DNA of 64,000 nucleotides from Xenorhabdus thuongxuanensis (GTDB lineage: Bacteria; Pseudomonadota; Gammaproteobacteria; Enterobacterales; Enterobacteriaceae), in contig NZ_MKGR01000010.1 in assembly GCF_001908095.1 (NCBI RefSeq), forward strand, positions 55,456-119,455. Reading direction: 5' to 3'. Below are positions 36,238-49,709 of this stretch, one piece after another; position 1 is the first letter of the stretch, and each line of letters opens with the position of its first letter. The position numbers and the translations under genes were made by a program. The notes beneath the pieces were generated by a model, which was given only the letters and a program-made list of their open reading frames with translations, ran no database searches and was not told the origin of the DNA.

Positions 36238-37182
36238 TTATTCCGTTTCAACAACCAGACGGCGTGGAGCCACTAGTCCATCACCATCAATCACTGCAAT
36301 GCCGATGAATTTATTTTCATCTCCTTCGGTCACCCTCACCCATTCATCTGAAGCCAAATTATGTTTGCTTCGAACCGGCTGGCCTTGTTTGAAGTAAGAC
36401 GCAACGACAGATGTTAAGTGAATGACAGGAAAATGAGCCACTGCGGTATCCATTGGTAGCAACAATGGATCAAGTAATTCCCACACCTCAATTTCTTGAT
36501 CTTCAGCCTGTTGTTTTAACTGATATAACTGTTCCAACGTTACCATTCTTTGATTGGGATAATTGGCAACCTGCAAACGACGCAGATAAATGACATGCGC
36601 GCCACAACCCAAAAGTTCCCCTAAATCATCAATAATGGTACGAATGTAAGTTCCCTTGGAACAGTGTATTTCCAATTCCAACTCATTCCCTTCCCAGCGA
36701 ATGAATTGTAATTCATAAACAGTGATAGGACGCGCTTCACGCTCAACTTCAATACCCTGACGGGCATATTCGTATAACGGTTTTCCCTGATGTTTCAATG
36801 CAGAGTACATAGAAGGAATCTGCATGGTATCACCACGGAATTTATCCAATGCAGCATTAAGCTGAGACTCGGTGATTTTTACGTCGCGCTCATTGATGAT
36901 TGTTCCATGTGAATCCGACGTATCTGTACGTTGCCCCAAACGGGCAATCACACGATAGCGCTTGTCAGAATCCAGCAAGAATTGGGAAAATTTGGTCGCT
37001 TCACCCAGACAAATCGGCAACATGCCTGTCGCCAATGGATCCAGTGCACCAGTATGACCCGCCTTACTGGCATTGAAAATCCGCCTGACTTTCTGTAACG
37101 CATCATTGGAGGAAATATCTTGCGGCTTATCCAGCAACAATACACCGTGTATAGAACGGCCTCTACGACGGCGCCCCATCAT
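36238..37182 (-). CDS. truB: tRNA pseudouridine-55 synthase
   Basis: Makes pseudouridine 55 in the T loop of tRNAs. The 314-residue protein carries the catalytic Asp in [25 protein letters not shown] (about residues 43-66, D48) and [32 protein letters not shown], and the C-terminal PUA-like domain. Its ATG overlaps the end of rbfA by four bases, showing coupling in the nusA-infB operon. Confidence 0.97.
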   Translation of the reverse strand: MMGRRRRGRSIHGVLLLDKPQDISSNDALQKVRRIFNASKAGHTGALDPLATGMLPICLGEATKFSQFLLDSDKRYRVIARLGQRTDTSDSHGTIINERDVKITESQLNAALDKFRGDTMQIPSMYSALKHQGKPLYEYARQGIEVEREARPITVYELQFIRWEGNELELEIHCSKGTYIRTIIDDLGELLGCGAHVIYLRRLQVANYPNQRMVTLEQLYQLKQQAEDQEIEVWELLDPLLLPMDTAVAHFPVIHLTSVVASYFKQGQPVRSKHNLASDEWVRVTEGDENKFIGIAVIDGDGLVAPRRLVVETE

Positions 37183-37589
37183 TTTTCCTCATTATGATCC
37201 GTAGATGCGCGACGCTTCTCATCATCTTTAACGACGTTGCTAACCAAATTCGACATGCGCATTCCTTCTACCAAAGAACTGTCATAAGAGAATGTCAGTT
37301 CAGGAATGATACGCAGGCGCATCGCTTTACCCAGCAGGGAACGGATAAAACCAGAAGCTTCGTTCAATGCCTTGATACCTTCTTTAACCATATTTGAATC
37401 ATGCCCGTCCACCAGCACATTCAGAAAGGTGACAAAGACTTTGGCATAAGCCAGATCGCGAGAAACCTCAACACCGGAGACTGTCGCCATGCCGATACGG
37501 GGATCTTTGATTTCACGCTGTAAAATGATGGCAATTTCTTTTTGCATTTCCTGTGCAACGCGCTGAGTACGACTAAATTCTCTTGCCAT
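37179..37589 (-). CDS. rbfA: Ribosome-binding factor A
   Basis: KH-fold 30S maturation factor that binds near 16S helix 1 and supports cold adaptation. The 136 residues (from ATG 37589, SD AGGAG eight bases upstream) begin [32 protein letters not shown] and end with a charged tail, as in E. coli (133). A longer frame adds 14 residues without family match. It lies between infB and truB. Confidence 0.97.
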   Translation of the reverse strand: MAREFSRTQRVAQEMQKEIAIILQREIKDPRIGMATVSGVEVSRDLAYAKVFVTFLNVLVDGHDSNMVKEGIKALNEASGFIRSLLGKAMRLRIIPELTFSYDSSLVEGMRMSNLVSNVVKDDEKRRASTDHNEEK

Positions 37590-37663
37590 TGTTATATCTC
37601 CTGACATTTTGGGGGGCATAAAGCCCCCCAAGAATGGAATGAATTTATTAATAAATAATGGTA

Positions 37664-40432
37664 TTAATCGATGGAGCGTTTAATTTCAATCACTTCAAAG
37701 ACTTCAATCATATCGCCAACGCGAACATCATTGTAGTTCTTCACACCAATACCACATTCCATACCATTACGGACTTCGTTAACGTCATCCTTAAAGCGAC
37801 GCAAGGATTCCAATTCACCTTCGTAAATAACAACGTTATCTCGCAGTACGCGGATCGGATTATTACGCTTGATGGAACCTTCTGTCACCATACAACCAGC
37901 AATCGCACCAAATTTCGGTGACTTAAACACATCACGAACTTCGGCAAGACCCATGATCTGCTGTTTGTATTCTGGTGCCAGCATACCGCTCATAGCCTGT
38001 TTGATCTCATCAATCAGGTTATAGATAACGGAGTAGTAACGCAGATCCAGACTTTCGTTTTCAATGATACGACGCGCAGAAGCATCAGCACGAACGTTGA
38101 AGCCCAGAATAATTGCTTCAGATGCCGCTGCCAGCGTCGCATCAGTTTCAGTGATACCACCCACACCAGAACCGATGATTTTCACTTTCACTTCATCAGT
38201 AGACAGTTTCAGCAGTGAATCACTAATTGCTTCACATGTACCTTGAACATCTGTTTTCAGAACAATGTTCAGTTCAGATACCTTGCCTTCTTCTAAGTTA
38301 GCGAAGATGTTTTCCAGCTTAGCTTTATGCTGACGAGCCAATTTCACTTCACGGAATTTACCTTGACGATACAAGGCCACTTCACGCGCTTTTTTCTCAT
38401 CACGAACAACTGTCGCTTCATCACCCGCAGATGGCACATTGGACAGACCCAAAATTTCCACTGGGATAGACGGGCCTGCCGAGGTCACTTCACGGCCGAG
38501 TTCGTTACGCATCGCACGGATACGTCCATATTCGAAACCACACAGAACGATATCGCCTTTGTTCAGCGTACCAGACTGAACCAGAATGGTTGCAACTGGA
38601 CCGCGGCCTTTATCCAGGAAGGATTCAATGACCACACCATTTGCCATACCAGTGCGTACCGCTTTCAGTTCAAGGACTTCGGACTGAAGCAAAATGGCTT
38701 CCAGCAATTCATCAATACCAATACCAGCTTTGGCAGACACATTGATGAACTGGTTTTCACCGCCCCACTCTTCTGAAATGATACCGTACTGTGACAATTC
38801 ATTCTTCACGCGATCCGGATCAGCTTCTGGCTTATCGATCTTGTTCACAGCAACAACAACCGGTACGTTGGCCGCTTTAGCGTGTTGAATAGCTTCGATG
38901 GTCTGTGGCATCACACCATCATCCGCTGCTACAACCAGAACAACGATATCTGTTGCTTTCGCACCACGTGCACGCATGGAGGTAAACGCAGCATGGCCTG
39001 GGGTATCCAAGAAGGTGATCATGCCTTTTTCAGTTTTCACATGATACGCACCAATGTGCTGGGTAATACCACCCGCCTCTCCAGAAGCCACTTTAGTGGA
39101 ACGGATATAGTCGAGCAGAGAAGTTTTACCGTGGTCAACGTGCCCCATGATGGTGACAACTGGTGCACGAGGTTCTGCCTGGGTTTCACCTGTATCACGA
39201 TCACTCATCAGCGCTTCTTCCAGTTCGTTTTCACGACGCAGGATAACTTTGTGCCCCATTTCTTCGGCAACCAGTTGCGCTGTTTCTTGATCGATCACTT
39301 GGTTGATGGTTACCATTGCGCCCATGTTCATCATGGTCTTAATGACCTGAGCACCTTTAACGGCCATTTTGTTAGCCAATTCTGCAACAGTAATTGTCTC
39401 ACCAATCACAACGTCACGGTTAACCGCAGCTACAGGTTTTGTGAAGCTCTGCTGTAAAGTGCTAGGCTTACGTTGCTTACCTTTGGTACGACCCACAGCG
39501 CGCGCTTCTTCGCGATCAGCTTTCGATTCAGAATGTTTGTTATTCTTCTTCTGGCGAGCTTTGCCGCCACGGGAGCGGGAACGACGATCGCCTTCTACTT
39601 TGGCGTCATTTTCATCTTCCGCATCACGAGCATAGCGGGAAGTGGTTACGTGGTAGTCACTACTGTCACTGTTATCAGAGTCATCAGTCCATTTGTCTTG
39701 ATTCTCTTCTGCCATTCGACGTGCTTCTTCTGCAACACGCTTCGCTTCCGCTTCCACCTTACGGCGCATTTCTTCTTCAGCTTTACGTTTTAAATTTGCA
39801 GCTTCGGCTTCACGACGCGCTTTTTCATTTTGCACGGCAGAGTGAGTCTTATCTGATTTTGGTTTGTTTTCGGTATGTTGCTTAATCACTTTTTCTTTTT
39901 CCGCCGCCTCACGCGGAGACAGTTTAGCCTCTTCACGTTTGGCTTTTTCTTCTGCTTCACGTCGAGCGCTCTCTTCTGCTTCACGTTTGGCTTTTTCTTC
40001 AGCTTCACGTTTAGCTTGCTCTTCCGCGAATTTTTTCGCTTCAGCCTCAAGCCGCGCCTTCTCTTCTGCCTCGCGCCGAGCCTGCTCTTCCGCTTCACGC
40101 TGAACCTGTTCTTCCGCTTTAGCCTGTTCAAGGGCATCACGGTTCACATATGTGCGTTTTTTGCGGACTTCAATCGCTACCGATTTACTTTTGCCACCGG
40201 TGCCAGGAACGTTCAGTGTACTGCGTGTTTTACGCTGTAGTGTCAATTTACCCGGCTGACCGCCAGAACCGCCTTGTTCACGGTTCAGGTAGGCCAGCAA
40301 AGCTTCTTTTTCTTTCTGGGAAACAGAGTCAGTTGCGGTTTTCTGAATGCCAGCATCAGCGAATTGCTGGATTAGACGTTCTTCCGATGTCTGGATCTCT
40401 TCTGCCAGTAATTTTACGGTTACCTCTGTCAT
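37664..40432 (-). CDS. infB: Translation initiation factor IF-2
   Basis: GTPase that brings initiator tRNA to the ribosome; 922 residues, longer than E. coli (890). Residues 1-50 are the IF2N domain ([24 protein letters not shown]), 90-270 a very charged EEAKR-repeat helix (repeated [16 protein letters not shown] units) whose expansion explains the extra length, then a second IF2N domain ([22 protein letters not shown]), the G domain ([23 protein letters not shown]) and domains II-IV. It lies in the nusA-infB-rbfA operon. E. coli makes shorter isoforms from internal starts; not assessed here. Confidence 0.98.
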   Translation of the reverse strand: MTEVTVKLLAEEIQTSEERLIQQFADAGIQKTATDSVSQKEKEALLAYLNREQGGSGGQPGKLTLQRKTRSTLNVPGTGGKSKSVAIEVRKKRTYVNRDALEQAKAEEQVQREAEEQARREAEEKARLEAEAKKFAEEQAKREAEEKAKREAEESARREAEEKAKREEAKLSPREAAEKEKVIKQHTENKPKSDKTHSAVQNEKARREAEAANLKRKAEEEMRRKVEAEAKRVAEEARRMAEENQDKWTDDSDNSDSSDYHVTTSRYARDAEDENDAKVEGDRRSRSRGGKARQKKNNKHSESKADREEARAVGRTKGKQRKPSTLQQSFTKPVAAVNRDVVIGETITVAELANKMAVKGAQVIKTMMNMGAMVTINQVIDQETAQLVAEEMGHKVILRRENELEEALMSDRDTGETQAEPRAPVVTIMGHVDHGKTSLLDYIRSTKVASGEAGGITQHIGAYHVKTEKGMITFLDTPGHAAFTSMRARGAKATDIVVLVVAADDGVMPQTIEAIQHAKAANVPVVVAVNKIDKPEADPDRVKNELSQYGIISEEWGGENQFINVSAKAGIGIDELLEAILLQSEVLELKAVRTGMANGVVIESFLDKGRGPVATILVQSGTLNKGDIVLCGFEYGRIRAMRNELGREVTSAGPSIPVEILGLSNVPSAGDEATVVRDEKKAREVALYRQGKFREVKLARQHKAKLENIFANLEEGKVSELNIVLKTDVQGTCEAISDSLLKLSTDEVKVKIIGSGVGGITETDATLAAASEAIILGFNVRADASARRIIENESLDLRYYSVIYNLIDEIKQAMSGMLAPEYKQQIMGLAEVRDVFKSPKFGAIAGCMVTEGSIKRNNPIRVLRDNVVIYEGELESLRRFKDDVNEVRNGMECGIGVKNYNDVRVGDMIEVFEVIEIKRSID

Positions 40433-40457
40433 TCTGTTCCTTCCTGCTACAGTTTAT

Positions 40458-41987
<1,530 letters not shown>

Positions 41988-42440
41988 TTAAAAGTGGGGT
42001 ACCAGGTTCGCTTTCTGGATGTTGCTCAGTGCGAACACTTCGTCTTTTCCATCCACCGTAACCGTAATCATTTCACCATCAACTGCCTTGATGATACCTT
42101 GCCATTTGCGACGGTTCTGCATTGCCATGCGTAAAACCAAGCTGACTTCTTCACCTATAAAACGCTGGTAATGTTCAGCCTTAAACAGTGGACGCTCAAG
42201 CCCTGGTGAAGATATTTCCAGGTTATAAAGCCCTGGAATCGGATCTTCAACATCAAGCACTGCACTGACCTGGTGGCTAACATCAGCACAATTATCAACA
42301 GTGATACCCTCCTCACTATCGATATAGACTCGCAACGTCGATACACGAGCGCGAATAAACTCCAGGCCAACTAATTCAAAACCCAAAGCTTCAACTGGTG
42401 CTGAAATTATCTCTGTTAATTTTTGCTCTAACGTGGACAA
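41988..42440 (-). CDS. rimP: Ribosome maturation factor RimP
   Basis: 30S assembly factor, 150 residues, nearly the same as E. coli RimP ([45 protein letters not shown], ending [13 protein letters not shown]). The start is taken as TTG at 42440, the codon that matches the E. coli start, with the purine-rich GGGGGTGG just upstream as SD; in-frame TTG and GTG codons 4 and 2 codons upstream are alternatives. First protein gene of the nusA operon. Confidence 0.95.
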   Translation of the reverse strand: MSTLEQKLTEIISAPVEALGFELVGLEFIRARVSTLRVYIDSEEGITVDNCADVSHQVSAVLDVEDPIPGLYNLEISSPGLERPLFKAEHYQRFIGEEVSLVLRMAMQNRRKWQGIIKAVDGEMITVTVDGKDEVFALSNIQKANLVPHF

Positions 42441-42457
42441 GCCCACCCCCAAGACAT

Positions 42458-42475
42458 AAAAAAAGGGCTATATTA
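42458..42475 (-). terminator. Terminator-like hairpin just before rimP
   Basis: On the minus strand GGGCT-AATAT-AGCCC is followed by TTTTTTT about 15 bases before the rimP start, like an intrinsic terminator in the leader. It may limit entry into the nusA operon. Confidence 0.6.
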
Positions 42476-42507
42476 GCCCAGTAATTCTGCTGTCAAATAA
42501 CAAAAAA

Positions 42508-42527
42508 CCCCGATACTCGGGGCTTTA
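42508..42527 (-). terminator. Terminator downstream of the initiator tRNA gene
   Basis: On the minus strand CCCCGAGTATCGGGG is followed by TTTTTTG, a clear intrinsic terminator between the tRNA and rimP. Confidence 0.85.
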
Positions 42528-42664
42528 TGCAACTGGACCCTGTTTACTGCCAGCGGTCTCAACCTACTTCTTTTTTATACCTTTCAAAGCAACCTGTCAA
42601 ATCAGGAGAGATATCTCAATGGCTGCTGAATATTACTATTGAAAAGGTATAGATTGTTAAGAAG

Positions 42665-42741
<77 letters not shown>

Positions 42742-42799
42742 TTCGAAAACGTGGCAAATCTTACGCTGATAATACTAAAAACGCAAGTTTCTAGATTAA

Positions 42800-42889
42800 T
42801 GGTGCCGAGGACGGGACTTGAACCCGTACGCCCGTTGTTTAGGCACTACCACCTCAAGGTAGCGTGTATACCAATTTCACCACCTCGGC
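42800..42889 (-). tRNA. leuU: tRNA-Leu (GAG)
   Basis: A class II tRNA with encoded CCA: acceptor GCCGAGG/CCTCGGC, anticodon loop CTTGAGG (GAG) and a long variable arm, a few bases longer than in E. coli leuU. In E. coli leuU lies next to secG, as here; the argG and yhbX genes that separate it from metY in E. coli are absent. Confidence 0.97.
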
Positions 42890-42976
42890 ACTGATTTTTA
42901 TAGGGCTGTTATTCTAAATAGTTAGATAAACTCATCGTTAAAACCAACAACCCTATCTCAATTCTGTTACTGAATA

Positions 42977-43315
42977 TTACTGTGGGATATCACTATTTGG
43001 TTTTGCTGGCGTTGCCGGAACTTCTGCCTGTTTTTCAACTTTTACAGGATCGACAAGGTTATCCCATTTACTGCTAGAACCCGTCTTATTGCTGGTCATG
43101 TTACCAAGAATCAGGCTGATAACAATGAACAACGTGGCAAAAATGGCCGTCATGCGGGTCATAAAATTACCGGAACCCGATGAACCAAACAGCGTGTTAG
43201 ATGCACCCGCGCCGAAAGAAGCACCCATATCAGCACCTTTACCTTGCTGTAGCAGAACCAGAGCGATTAGCCCGATACCAACCAGCAAGAATATACCTAA
43301 AAGAGCTTCATACAT
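42977..43315 (-). CDS. secG: Protein-export membrane protein SecG
   Basis: Auxiliary subunit of the SecYEG translocon. The 112 residues start at ATG 43315 (MYEALLGIFLLVGIGLIALVLLQQGKGADMGASFGAGASNTLFGSSGSGNFMTRMT) and have two membrane helices, as in E. coli (110). An upstream GTG 11 codons earlier has no family match. It follows glmM. Confidence 0.96.
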   Translation of the reverse strand: MYEALLGIFLLVGIGLIALVLLQQGKGADMGASFGAGASNTLFGSSGSGNFMTRMTAIFATLFIVISLILGNMTSNKTGSSSKWDNLVDPVKVEKQAEVPATPAKPNSDIPQ

Positions 43316-43494
43316 ATGTTGTACCTGTTTCCTCGTGGCTTTTACCACAATTTCATAGCGACGTTATGTTGCATCACCCGCTCACAAAATTAGAAAAATT
43401 AACTTATTGAGCGGGTGTGAATACTAACCAAAGCGTATCAGACACGCAAGATTAATTTTAAATCCTGACGCCGATCGAGCAAAAAATAAACAAA

Positions 43495-44832
43495 TCAGCC
43501 GATTTTTTTCACAGCATCAGCAATACGATGCGCTAATGCCGTGACTTGCTGTTCATCTTCGCCTTCCACCATGACACGAATCAATGGTTCTGTACCTGAT
43601 TTACGCAGCAAAACACGACCACAACCATTCAATTCAGTCTCAACTGATTTTACGGTTTCAAGCACTGATTCTGATTGCAGGGGATCAACATCACCTGCAA
43701 AGCGAACGTTAACCAAAACTTGAGGTAAAAGTTTCATGCCACTGCACAGATCATGCAGGCTCATATTATTGCGTACCATTGCACTCAAGACTTGCAATCC
43801 AGCAACAATTCCGTCTCCTGTTGTGGTTTTGTCCAACAAAATCACATGGCCTGAATTTTCTGCGCCCAGACGCCAGCCTTTTTCCTGCAATTTTTCCAGA
43901 ACATAGCGGTCGCCAACTTTTGCACGTTCAAATGGAATACCAAGCTGTTTCAGTGCCAACTCCAGCCCCATATTGCTCATCAACGTACCCACAGCACCAC
44001 CACGTAGCTGGCCTTGTCTCAACGCCTCACGTGCAATGATATAAATGATCTGATCGCCATCAACCTTTTGCCCCAGATGATCAACCATAATGATACGGTC
44101 GCCGTCACCATCAAATGCCAGACCTACGTGCGCTTGTTCTTCCAGTACGCGCTGTTGCAATAGACGGACATCTGTTGCACCACACTCTTCATTGATATTG
44201 ATGCCATTAGGCTCACAACCAATGGTAATAACCTCCGCTCCCAACTCTCTGAGCACATTCGGTGCGATATGATAGGTCGCACCATTGGCGCAATCTAAAA
44301 CAATTTTCAATCCATTTAAACTTTGTTCACTGGGGAATGTCCCTTTACAAAATTCAATGTAACGACCCGCCGCATCAACTATCCGATTTGCCCGCCCTAA
44401 CTCAGCAGATTCCACACAAGTCAGAGGCTTTTCCATTTCTGCTTCAATCGCTTCTTCAACATCATCCGGTAATTTAGTCCCATCGATGGAGAAGAATTTA
44501 ATGCCGTTATCATAGTAAGGGTTGTGGGAAGCAGAAATGACAATGCCGGCTTCAGCACGAAAAGTACGTGTCAGATACGCCACGGCAGGTGTTGGCATCG
44601 GGCCGGTAAAGGATGCCGACAGTCCCGCAGCGGCTAACCCTGCTTCCAATGCAGATTCCAACATATAACCTGAGATTCGGGTATCTTTACCAATAATAAT
44701 TTTGCGAGAACCATGACGCGCCAACACTTTCCCCGCAGCCCAACCAAGTTTCAATACAAAGTCAGGGGTAATTGGGGTATTACCCACTTTGCCACGGATA
44801 CCGTCAGTGCCAAAATATTTACGGTTACTCAT
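43495..44832 (-). CDS. glmM: Phosphoglucosamine mutase
   Basis: Converts glucosamine-6-phosphate to glucosamine-1-phosphate for UDP-GlcNAc. The 445-residue protein has the catalytic phosphoserine in [17 protein letters not shown] (about S102), the metal loop [11 protein letters not shown], the sugar loop GAENSGHVI and the phosphate loop [15 protein letters not shown]. Length equals E. coli GlmM. It lies between folP and secG, as usual. Confidence 0.98.
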   Translation of the reverse strand: MSNRKYFGTDGIRGKVGNTPITPDFVLKLGWAAGKVLARHGSRKIIIGKDTRISGYMLESALEAGLAAAGLSASFTGPMPTPAVAYLTRTFRAEAGIVISASHNPYYDNGIKFFSIDGTKLPDDVEEAIEAEMEKPLTCVESAELGRANRIVDAAGRYIEFCKGTFPSEQSLNGLKIVLDCANGATYHIAPNVLRELGAEVITIGCEPNGININEECGATDVRLLQQRVLEEQAHVGLAFDGDGDRIIMVDHLGQKVDGDQIIYIIAREALRQGQLRGGAVGTLMSNMGLELALKQLGIPFERAKVGDRYVLEKLQEKGWRLGAENSGHVILLDKTTTGDGIVAGLQVLSAMVRNNMSLHDLCSGMKLLPQVLVNVRFAGDVDPLQSESVLETVKSVETELNGCGRVLLRKSGTEPLIRVMVEGEDEQQVTALAHRIADAVKKIG

Positions 44833-44930
44833 AAATTTCTTTTTCCTTTGCTGAACGAATTTTCTGCTCTCAGCGTTTTTTTGCTGACATCATGTTCTTT
44901 ACAAACGGTGTATTTTACAAACTATATATT

Positions 44931-45773
44931 CTATGAACATGGATTCTTTTCAGATAGCGTTGCATGAACAACTTGCATTGCCTGAACGGTTTCTTTTACA
45001 TCATGTACACGGATAATCTGGGCACCTTTCATGGCTGCAATCACAGCACAAGCAACGCTTCCTGTCACACGCTCCTGCGGTGGCACATCAAGTAATTGAC
45101 CAATCATGGACTTGCGTGACATCCCCGCCAGAATAGGTAATCCCAAATGATGAAATTCTTGCAAGTGAGCCAATAACTGATAATTATGCGATAAGTTCTT
45201 ACCAAAACCGAAACCAGGATCAAGAATCAGGTTGTTTTTCGCGATACCCGCCGCAACACAACGCTCAATTTGCTGTATCAGGAAGGTTTTTACTTCCGAT
45301 ACAACATCTTCATAGTGAGGTTCTGTTTGCATGGTGCGAGGTTGTCCCTGCATATGCATCAAGCAAATTGGCAAACCACTTTGTGCTGCCGCTTCAAGTG
45401 CTCCAGGTTCCTGTAACGCACGGACGTCATTGATAATATGCGCTCCCGCCTTGGCTGATTCCCGCATAACATCAGCTTTTGAGGTATCAACAGAGATCCA
45501 GATATCAAAGCGCTGTGCCAATACCTCAATCACAGGAATAACACGATCCAGCTCTTCCTGTTCACTTACTTCATTCGCTCCAGGACGAGTTGATTCTCCT
45601 CCCACATCAATAATCGTTGCTCCCTCTTTGATCATCTCAGCAGCATGTTTCAATGCCGCATCAAAAGTATTATGGGTTCCACCATCAGAGAAGGAATCGG
45701 GAGTGACATTCAAAATTCCCATTACTTGTGGGCAGGAAAGATCGAGGACGCTGCCTCTGGCAGTCAGTTTCAT
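44931..45773 (-). CDS. folP: Dihydropteroate synthase
   Basis: Joins para-aminobenzoate to 6-hydroxymethyl-dihydropterin pyrophosphate, the sulfonamide target. The 280 residues contain MGILNVTPDSFSDGG, DVGGESTRPGA, DPGFGFGKNLSHNYQLL, GMSRKS and a terminal RVHDVKETVQAM. The start at 45773 (AAGG nine bases upstream) matches E. coli FolP; an ATG seven codons upstream gives extra non-family residues. Confidence 0.97.
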   Translation of the reverse strand: MKLTARGSVLDLSCPQVMGILNVTPDSFSDGGTHNTFDAALKHAAEMIKEGATIIDVGGESTRPGANEVSEQEELDRVIPVIEVLAQRFDIWISVDTSKADVMRESAKAGAHIINDVRALQEPGALEAAAQSGLPICLMHMQGQPRTMQTEPHYEDVVSEVKTFLIQQIERCVAAGIAKNNLILDPGFGFGKNLSHNYQLLAHLQEFHHLGLPILAGMSRKSMIGQLLDVPPQERVTGSVACAVIAAMKGAQIIRVHDVKETVQAMQVVHATLSEKNPCS

Positions 45774-45793
45774 CGCTAGGTGCCTTAATGTCA

Positions 45794-45818
45794 AAACCCC
45801 AGGACAAGCCTGGGGTTT
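45794..45818 (-). terminator. Hairpin between ftsH and folP
   Basis: A perfect 10-bp stem AAACCCCAGG (45794-45803) / CCTGGGGTTT (45809-45818) with a five-base loop and a TTTTG run on the minus strand; probably a partial terminator after ftsH. Confidence 0.7.
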
Positions 45819-45839
45819 AATGTAGGGTTGTTAGCCGCG

Positions 45840-47759
45840 TTATACGGTTGGGTTACCATCCGCAGGCTTTGAGGTTTGCTGCTGAGATGGGGTGTTGTGA
45901 CGGTTATTACTATTACCGCTATTTTTATCTCCTTCCCAACCTGCCGGTGGACGTACTGTTGTACGATTCATCAGATCATCAATCTGAGGAGCATCAATGG
46001 TTTCATACTTCATCAATGCATCTTTCATTGAATGAAGAATATCCATATTATCCATCAGAATCTGACGCGCACGTAAATAGTTACGATCGATGATGGCCTT
46101 TACTTCCTGATCGATTAAACGCGCGGTGTCTTCAGACATATGTTTTGCCTTGGCAACCGAACGACCGAGGAAAACTTCACCCTCTTCTTCCGCATACAGC
46201 AATGGCCCCAGTTTTTCTGAAAAGCCCCACTGTGTCACCATGTTACGCGCAATAGATGTCGCCACTTTAATATCGTTAGAGGCACCGGTAGAAACATTAT
46301 CTACACCATAGATAATCTCTTCCGCTAACCGTCCACCGTATAAAGTTGAAATTTGGCTTTCCAATTTCTGACGGCTTGCACTGATCTGATCGCCCTCTGG
46401 TAAGAAGAACGTCACACCCAACGCACGGCCACGCGGTATAATCGTGACTTTATGTACAGGATCGTGCTCTGGAACCAAGCGACCAATAATGGCATGTCCT
46501 GCTTCATGGTATGCGGTGGATTCTTTCTGTTCCTCCGTCATAACCATTGAACGGCGTTCTGCACCCATCATGATCTTATCTTTGGCTTTTTCGAATTCAA
46601 CCATAGAAACAACGCGCTTGTTACCGCGAGCGGCAAACAAAGCAGCTTCGTTCACAAGGTTAGCCAAATCCGCACCAGAGAAACCTGGTGTACCACGAGC
46701 AATGACCGATGCATCAATATCAGTATCCAGCGGAATGCGGCGCATGTGAACTTTTAGAATTTGCTCACGGCCACGGACATCTGGTAGGCCAACAACAACC
46801 TGGCGGTCAAAACGACCAGGACGTAACAGAGCTGGATCGAGAACATCAGGACGGTTAGTCGCTGCGATAACAATAATGCCTTCGTTACCTTCAAAGCCAT
46901 CCATTTCAACCAGCATTTGGTTCAGTGTCTGTTCACGTTCATCATGTCCGCCACCCAGACCAGCACCACGCTGACGACCGACTGCATCAATTTCGTCAAT
47001 AAAGATGATGCACGGCGCAGCTTTTTTTGCCTGTTCAAACATATCACGAACACGGGAAGCACCAACACCAACGAACATTTCAACGAAATCAGAACCAGAA
47101 ATGGTGAAGAAAGGAACTTTCGCTTCTCCAGCAATAGCTTTCGCCAGCAATGTCTTACCCGTACCTGGAGGACCAACCATCAAGATACCTTTCGGGATCT
47201 TACCTCCGAGTTTTTGGAAACGGCCTGGTTCACGCAGATATTCAACCAATTCGCCCACTTCTTCTTTTGCTTCATCACAACCAGCAACATCGGCAAACGT
47301 GGTTTTAATCTGATCTTCCGTCAACATACGGGCTTTGCTTTTACCAAAAGACATCGCCCCTTTACCGCCACCGCCTTGCATTTGGCGCATAAAGAAGATC
47401 CAAACGCCAATGAGCAGTAACATTGGGAACCATGAAATAAAGAGGGTCGCCAACAGACCTTGTTGTTCTGGTGGTTCACCAACAACTTTTACCTGCTTAT
47501 TGAGTAGGGTATCCAGCAACTTTTCATCCTGAATTGGCATATAAGTGCTGTATTTTCCACTGTTGTCCTTCTTAGTGAAATCAATGTCACGACCCGAAAT
47601 ACGTACTTCGCTTACTTGATTCTGCGATATCTCATTGATGAAATTAGAGTAATCTACCCTACGACCACTAGAATCGCCGGGACCAAAACTCTGGAACAAT
47701 AACATCAAGACAACTGCGATGACTAACCAGAGAATCAGGTTTTTCGCCATGTCACTCAA
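45840..47759 (-). CDS. ftsH: ATP-dependent zinc metalloprotease FtsH
   Basis: Membrane AAA+ protease degrading LpxC, sigma-32 and damaged membrane proteins. Of 639 residues, two helices (about 5-25 and 100-120) flank a periplasmic domain; then the AAA+ module ([36 protein letters not shown]) and zinc protease motif [10 protein letters not shown] with the third ligand in STGASNDI. The TTG at 47759 has GAGG about eight bases before it and is used as the start; ATG at 47750 (MAKNLIL) is the start given for E. coli and is the alternative. The C-terminal tail is Asn/Ser-rich. Confidence 0.98.
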   Translation of the reverse strand: MSDMAKNLILWLVIAVVLMLLFQSFGPGDSSGRRVDYSNFINEISQNQVSEVRISGRDIDFTKKDNSGKYSTYMPIQDEKLLDTLLNKQVKVVGEPPEQQGLLATLFISWFPMLLLIGVWIFFMRQMQGGGGKGAMSFGKSKARMLTEDQIKTTFADVAGCDEAKEEVGELVEYLREPGRFQKLGGKIPKGILMVGPPGTGKTLLAKAIAGEAKVPFFTISGSDFVEMFVGVGASRVRDMFEQAKKAAPCIIFIDEIDAVGRQRGAGLGGGHDEREQTLNQMLVEMDGFEGNEGIIVIAATNRPDVLDPALLRPGRFDRQVVVGLPDVRGREQILKVHMRRIPLDTDIDASVIARGTPGFSGADLANLVNEAALFAARGNKRVVSMVEFEKAKDKIMMGAERRSMVMTEEQKESTAYHEAGHAIIGRLVPEHDPVHKVTIIPRGRALGVTFFLPEGDQISASRQKLESQISTLYGGRLAEEIIYGVDNVSTGASNDIKVATSIARNMVTQWGFSEKLGPLLYAEEEGEVFLGRSVAKAKHMSEDTARLIDQEVKAIIDRNYLRARQILMDNMDILHSMKDALMKYETIDAPQIDDLMNRTTVRPPAGWEGDKNSGNSNNRHNTPSQQQTSKPADGNPTV

Positions 47760-47807
47760 GGGATTAACCTCATATTACAACTGTGTTAACAAATAGTAGT
47801 CAGGGTA

Positions 47808-48437
47808 CTATACTTTCCGCCCTGTCGCTACAATGTATACTTCACGTGATCGTGCCCGCGAAGATTCTGGTTTACGAACTTTTACCTTCGCAAAAAGGGA
47901 GCGTATTTCCCTCAGGTATTCATCAAAGCCCTCTCCCTGAAATACTTTGACAATAAAACTACCCCCAGGGGCCAGCACATCACGACACATATCCAACGCT
48001 AACTCAACCAGATACATGGATCGGGGAATATCGACCGCGGGGGTTCCACTCATATTAGGAGCCATATCCGACATGACGACCTGGACTTTATTATCACCAA
48101 CTCTCTCAAGTAATGTTTTCAATACCAGCTCATCACGAAAGTCTCCTTGAAGGAAATCGACCCCAACTATCGGATCCATTGGTAAAAGATCGCAAGCAAT
48201 GACTCGCCCGCTATTACCAATCTGACTCACTACGTACTGAGACCACCCACCTGGAGCAGCACCTAAATCAACAACGGTCATGCCCGGTTTAAAAATTTTG
48301 TCGCTTTGCTGTATCTCATCAAGTTTAAACCAAGCGCGAGAGCGAAGCCCTTTTTTCTGCGCCTGGAGAACATATTTATCACTAAAATGTTCCTGTAACC
48401 AGCGACTTGAGCTTGCTGAGCGTTTTTTATTGGCCAT
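47808..48437 (-). CDS. rlmE: 23S rRNA 2'-O-ribose U2552 methyltransferase
   Basis: Heat-shock methyltransferase (RrmJ/FtsJ) of the 50S subunit, 209 residues. It shows [20 protein letters not shown], the SAM loop [26 protein letters not shown] and [18 protein letters not shown], with the K-D-K-E catalytic set expected from E. coli. The start ATG 48437 has GGAAAG seven bases upstream. It forms a unit with ftsH. Confidence 0.97.
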   Translation of the reverse strand: MANKKRSASSSRWLQEHFSDKYVLQAQKKGLRSRAWFKLDEIQQSDKIFKPGMTVVDLGAAPGGWSQYVVSQIGNSGRVIACDLLPMDPIVGVDFLQGDFRDELVLKTLLERVGDNKVQVVMSDMAPNMSGTPAVDIPRSMYLVELALDMCRDVLAPGGSFIVKVFQGEGFDEYLREIRSLFAKVKVRKPESSRARSREVYIVATGRKV

Positions 48438-48571
48438 TGTTCTTTCCAACTCTACTAATAAGGCGCCTTATTTTTTGCGTTCTCTTATCAAACCACACCA
48501 CACTTTTATGGTGATAGATATGAGATGGCGGTAGAATATATCGTTTTCAATCCTAACTAAGCAAAAAAACG

Positions 48572-48865
48572 ATGACTCTTAACAAGAAACAAGTCCAATA
48601 CCTGAAAAGTCTCGCTCATTCATTAAAGCCTGTCGTTATGATCGGCAACAATGGGTTGACCGAAGGCGTGTTGGCTGAAATCGAACAGACTCTTTCGCAT
48701 CACGAGCTTATCAAAGTTAAAGTTGCTGGCGAAGACCGTGAAATAAAAACTTTGATCGCTGAAGCGATTGTTCGTGAAACAGGTGCACATAACGTGCAAA
48801 TCATTGGCAAAATGTTAGTTCTCTACCGTCCATCGGAAGAACGCAAGATTAGTCTACCTAAATAA
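48572..48865 (+). CDS. yhbY: Ribosome assembly RNA-binding protein YhbY
   Basis: A 97-residue CRM-domain protein that binds pre-50S particles. The sequence TLNKKQVQYLKSLAHSLKPVVMIGNNGLTEGVLAEIEQTLSHHELIKVKVAG with the GxxG-like IGNNGLT loop is typical. It is divergent from rlmE and converges on greA; a strong terminator follows. Confidence 0.96.
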   Translation: MTLNKKQVQYLKSLAHSLKPVVMIGNNGLTEGVLAEIEQTLSHHELIKVKVAGEDREIKTLIAEAIVRETGAHNVQIIGKMLVLYRPSEERKISLPK

Positions 48866-48913
48866 TCACGGCATATTTATACAAAAGTGCCATATTAATT
48901 TATTTATTATGAT

Positions 48914-48938
48914 AAAAAGGCCAAAAGCTGGCCTTTTT
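48914..48938. terminator. Bidirectional terminator between yhbY and greA
   Basis: A perfect 10-bp stem AAAAAGGCCA (48914-48923) / TGGCCTTTTT (48929-48938), with T-runs on both strands, between convergent genes. Confidence 0.93.
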
Positions 48939-48954
48939 CTTTGATCATGGTGTA

Positions 48955-49431
48955 TTAAACATAATCCACGTTCAAAACTTCGAATTCCACTTGACCGCCA
49001 GGCGTGGAGATGACAACAACATCATCGACTTCTTTACCAACCAGGCCACGGGCAATCGGTGAATTCACTGAAAGAAGGTTTTCTTTAATATTGGCTTCAT
49101 CATCACCGACAATACGGTAGGTCTGTTCTTCATCCGAATCCAAGTTCAATACCGTTACCGTTGCCCCAAAAATCACTCGGCCATTGTTGGTCATCTTCGT
49201 GACATCAATCACCTGTGCATTGGAAAGTTTAGCCTCAATTTCCTGAATTCGGCCTTCACAGAAACCCTGCTGCTCACGAGCGGCATGATATTCCGCGTTT
49301 TCTTTCAAATCACCGTGCTCACGCGCTTCAGCGATTGCGGCAATAATTTGAGGCCGACGTACATTTTTCAAATGTTCTAATTCTTCGCGCAATTTATCCG
49401 CGCCACGTACCGTCATCGGAATTTGTTTCAT
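48955..49431 (-). CDS. greA: Transcription elongation factor GreA
   Basis: Stimulates RNA polymerase cleavage of stalled transcripts. The 158 residues contain the N-terminal coiled coil ([49 protein letters not shown]) with the acidic tip ([12 protein letters not shown]) and the FKBP-like domain. Length equals E. coli GreA. Confidence 0.98.
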   Translation of the reverse strand: MKQIPMTVRGADKLREELEHLKNVRRPQIIAAIAEAREHGDLKENAEYHAAREQQGFCEGRIQEIEAKLSNAQVIDVTKMTNNGRVIFGATVTVLNLDSDEEQTYRIVGDDEANIKENLLSVNSPIARGLVGKEVDDVVVISTPGGQVEFEVLNVDYV

Positions 49432-49709
49432 TTATTCAACCTCTAAATTAATCCTAAGCCCAAACAACATCTTCCTGATTTTTTTGTAATAACAGCACAA
49501 TGAGCACACCTTATCAGGCAGGCTTATAGATACTTAATAAAAAGAAGTGTAATTCAGCACAATCTGAAGTCCACAGGCATACTTACCTGTCAATCTATCA
49601 TTCTAACGTAGAGTTGATGATGGATCATCGTTTACTTTGCCTTTAAACAGCACCTTAGTATCATTAATACAAATATTCATGGAATACATCACCTTCATAT
49701 GCGAGATCT

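Noticed and set aside
39864..40140. Serine-rich or lysine-rich small ORFs in the infB N-terminal repeat region
   Set aside because: Alternative-frame translations of the EEAKR repeat; no independent signals.
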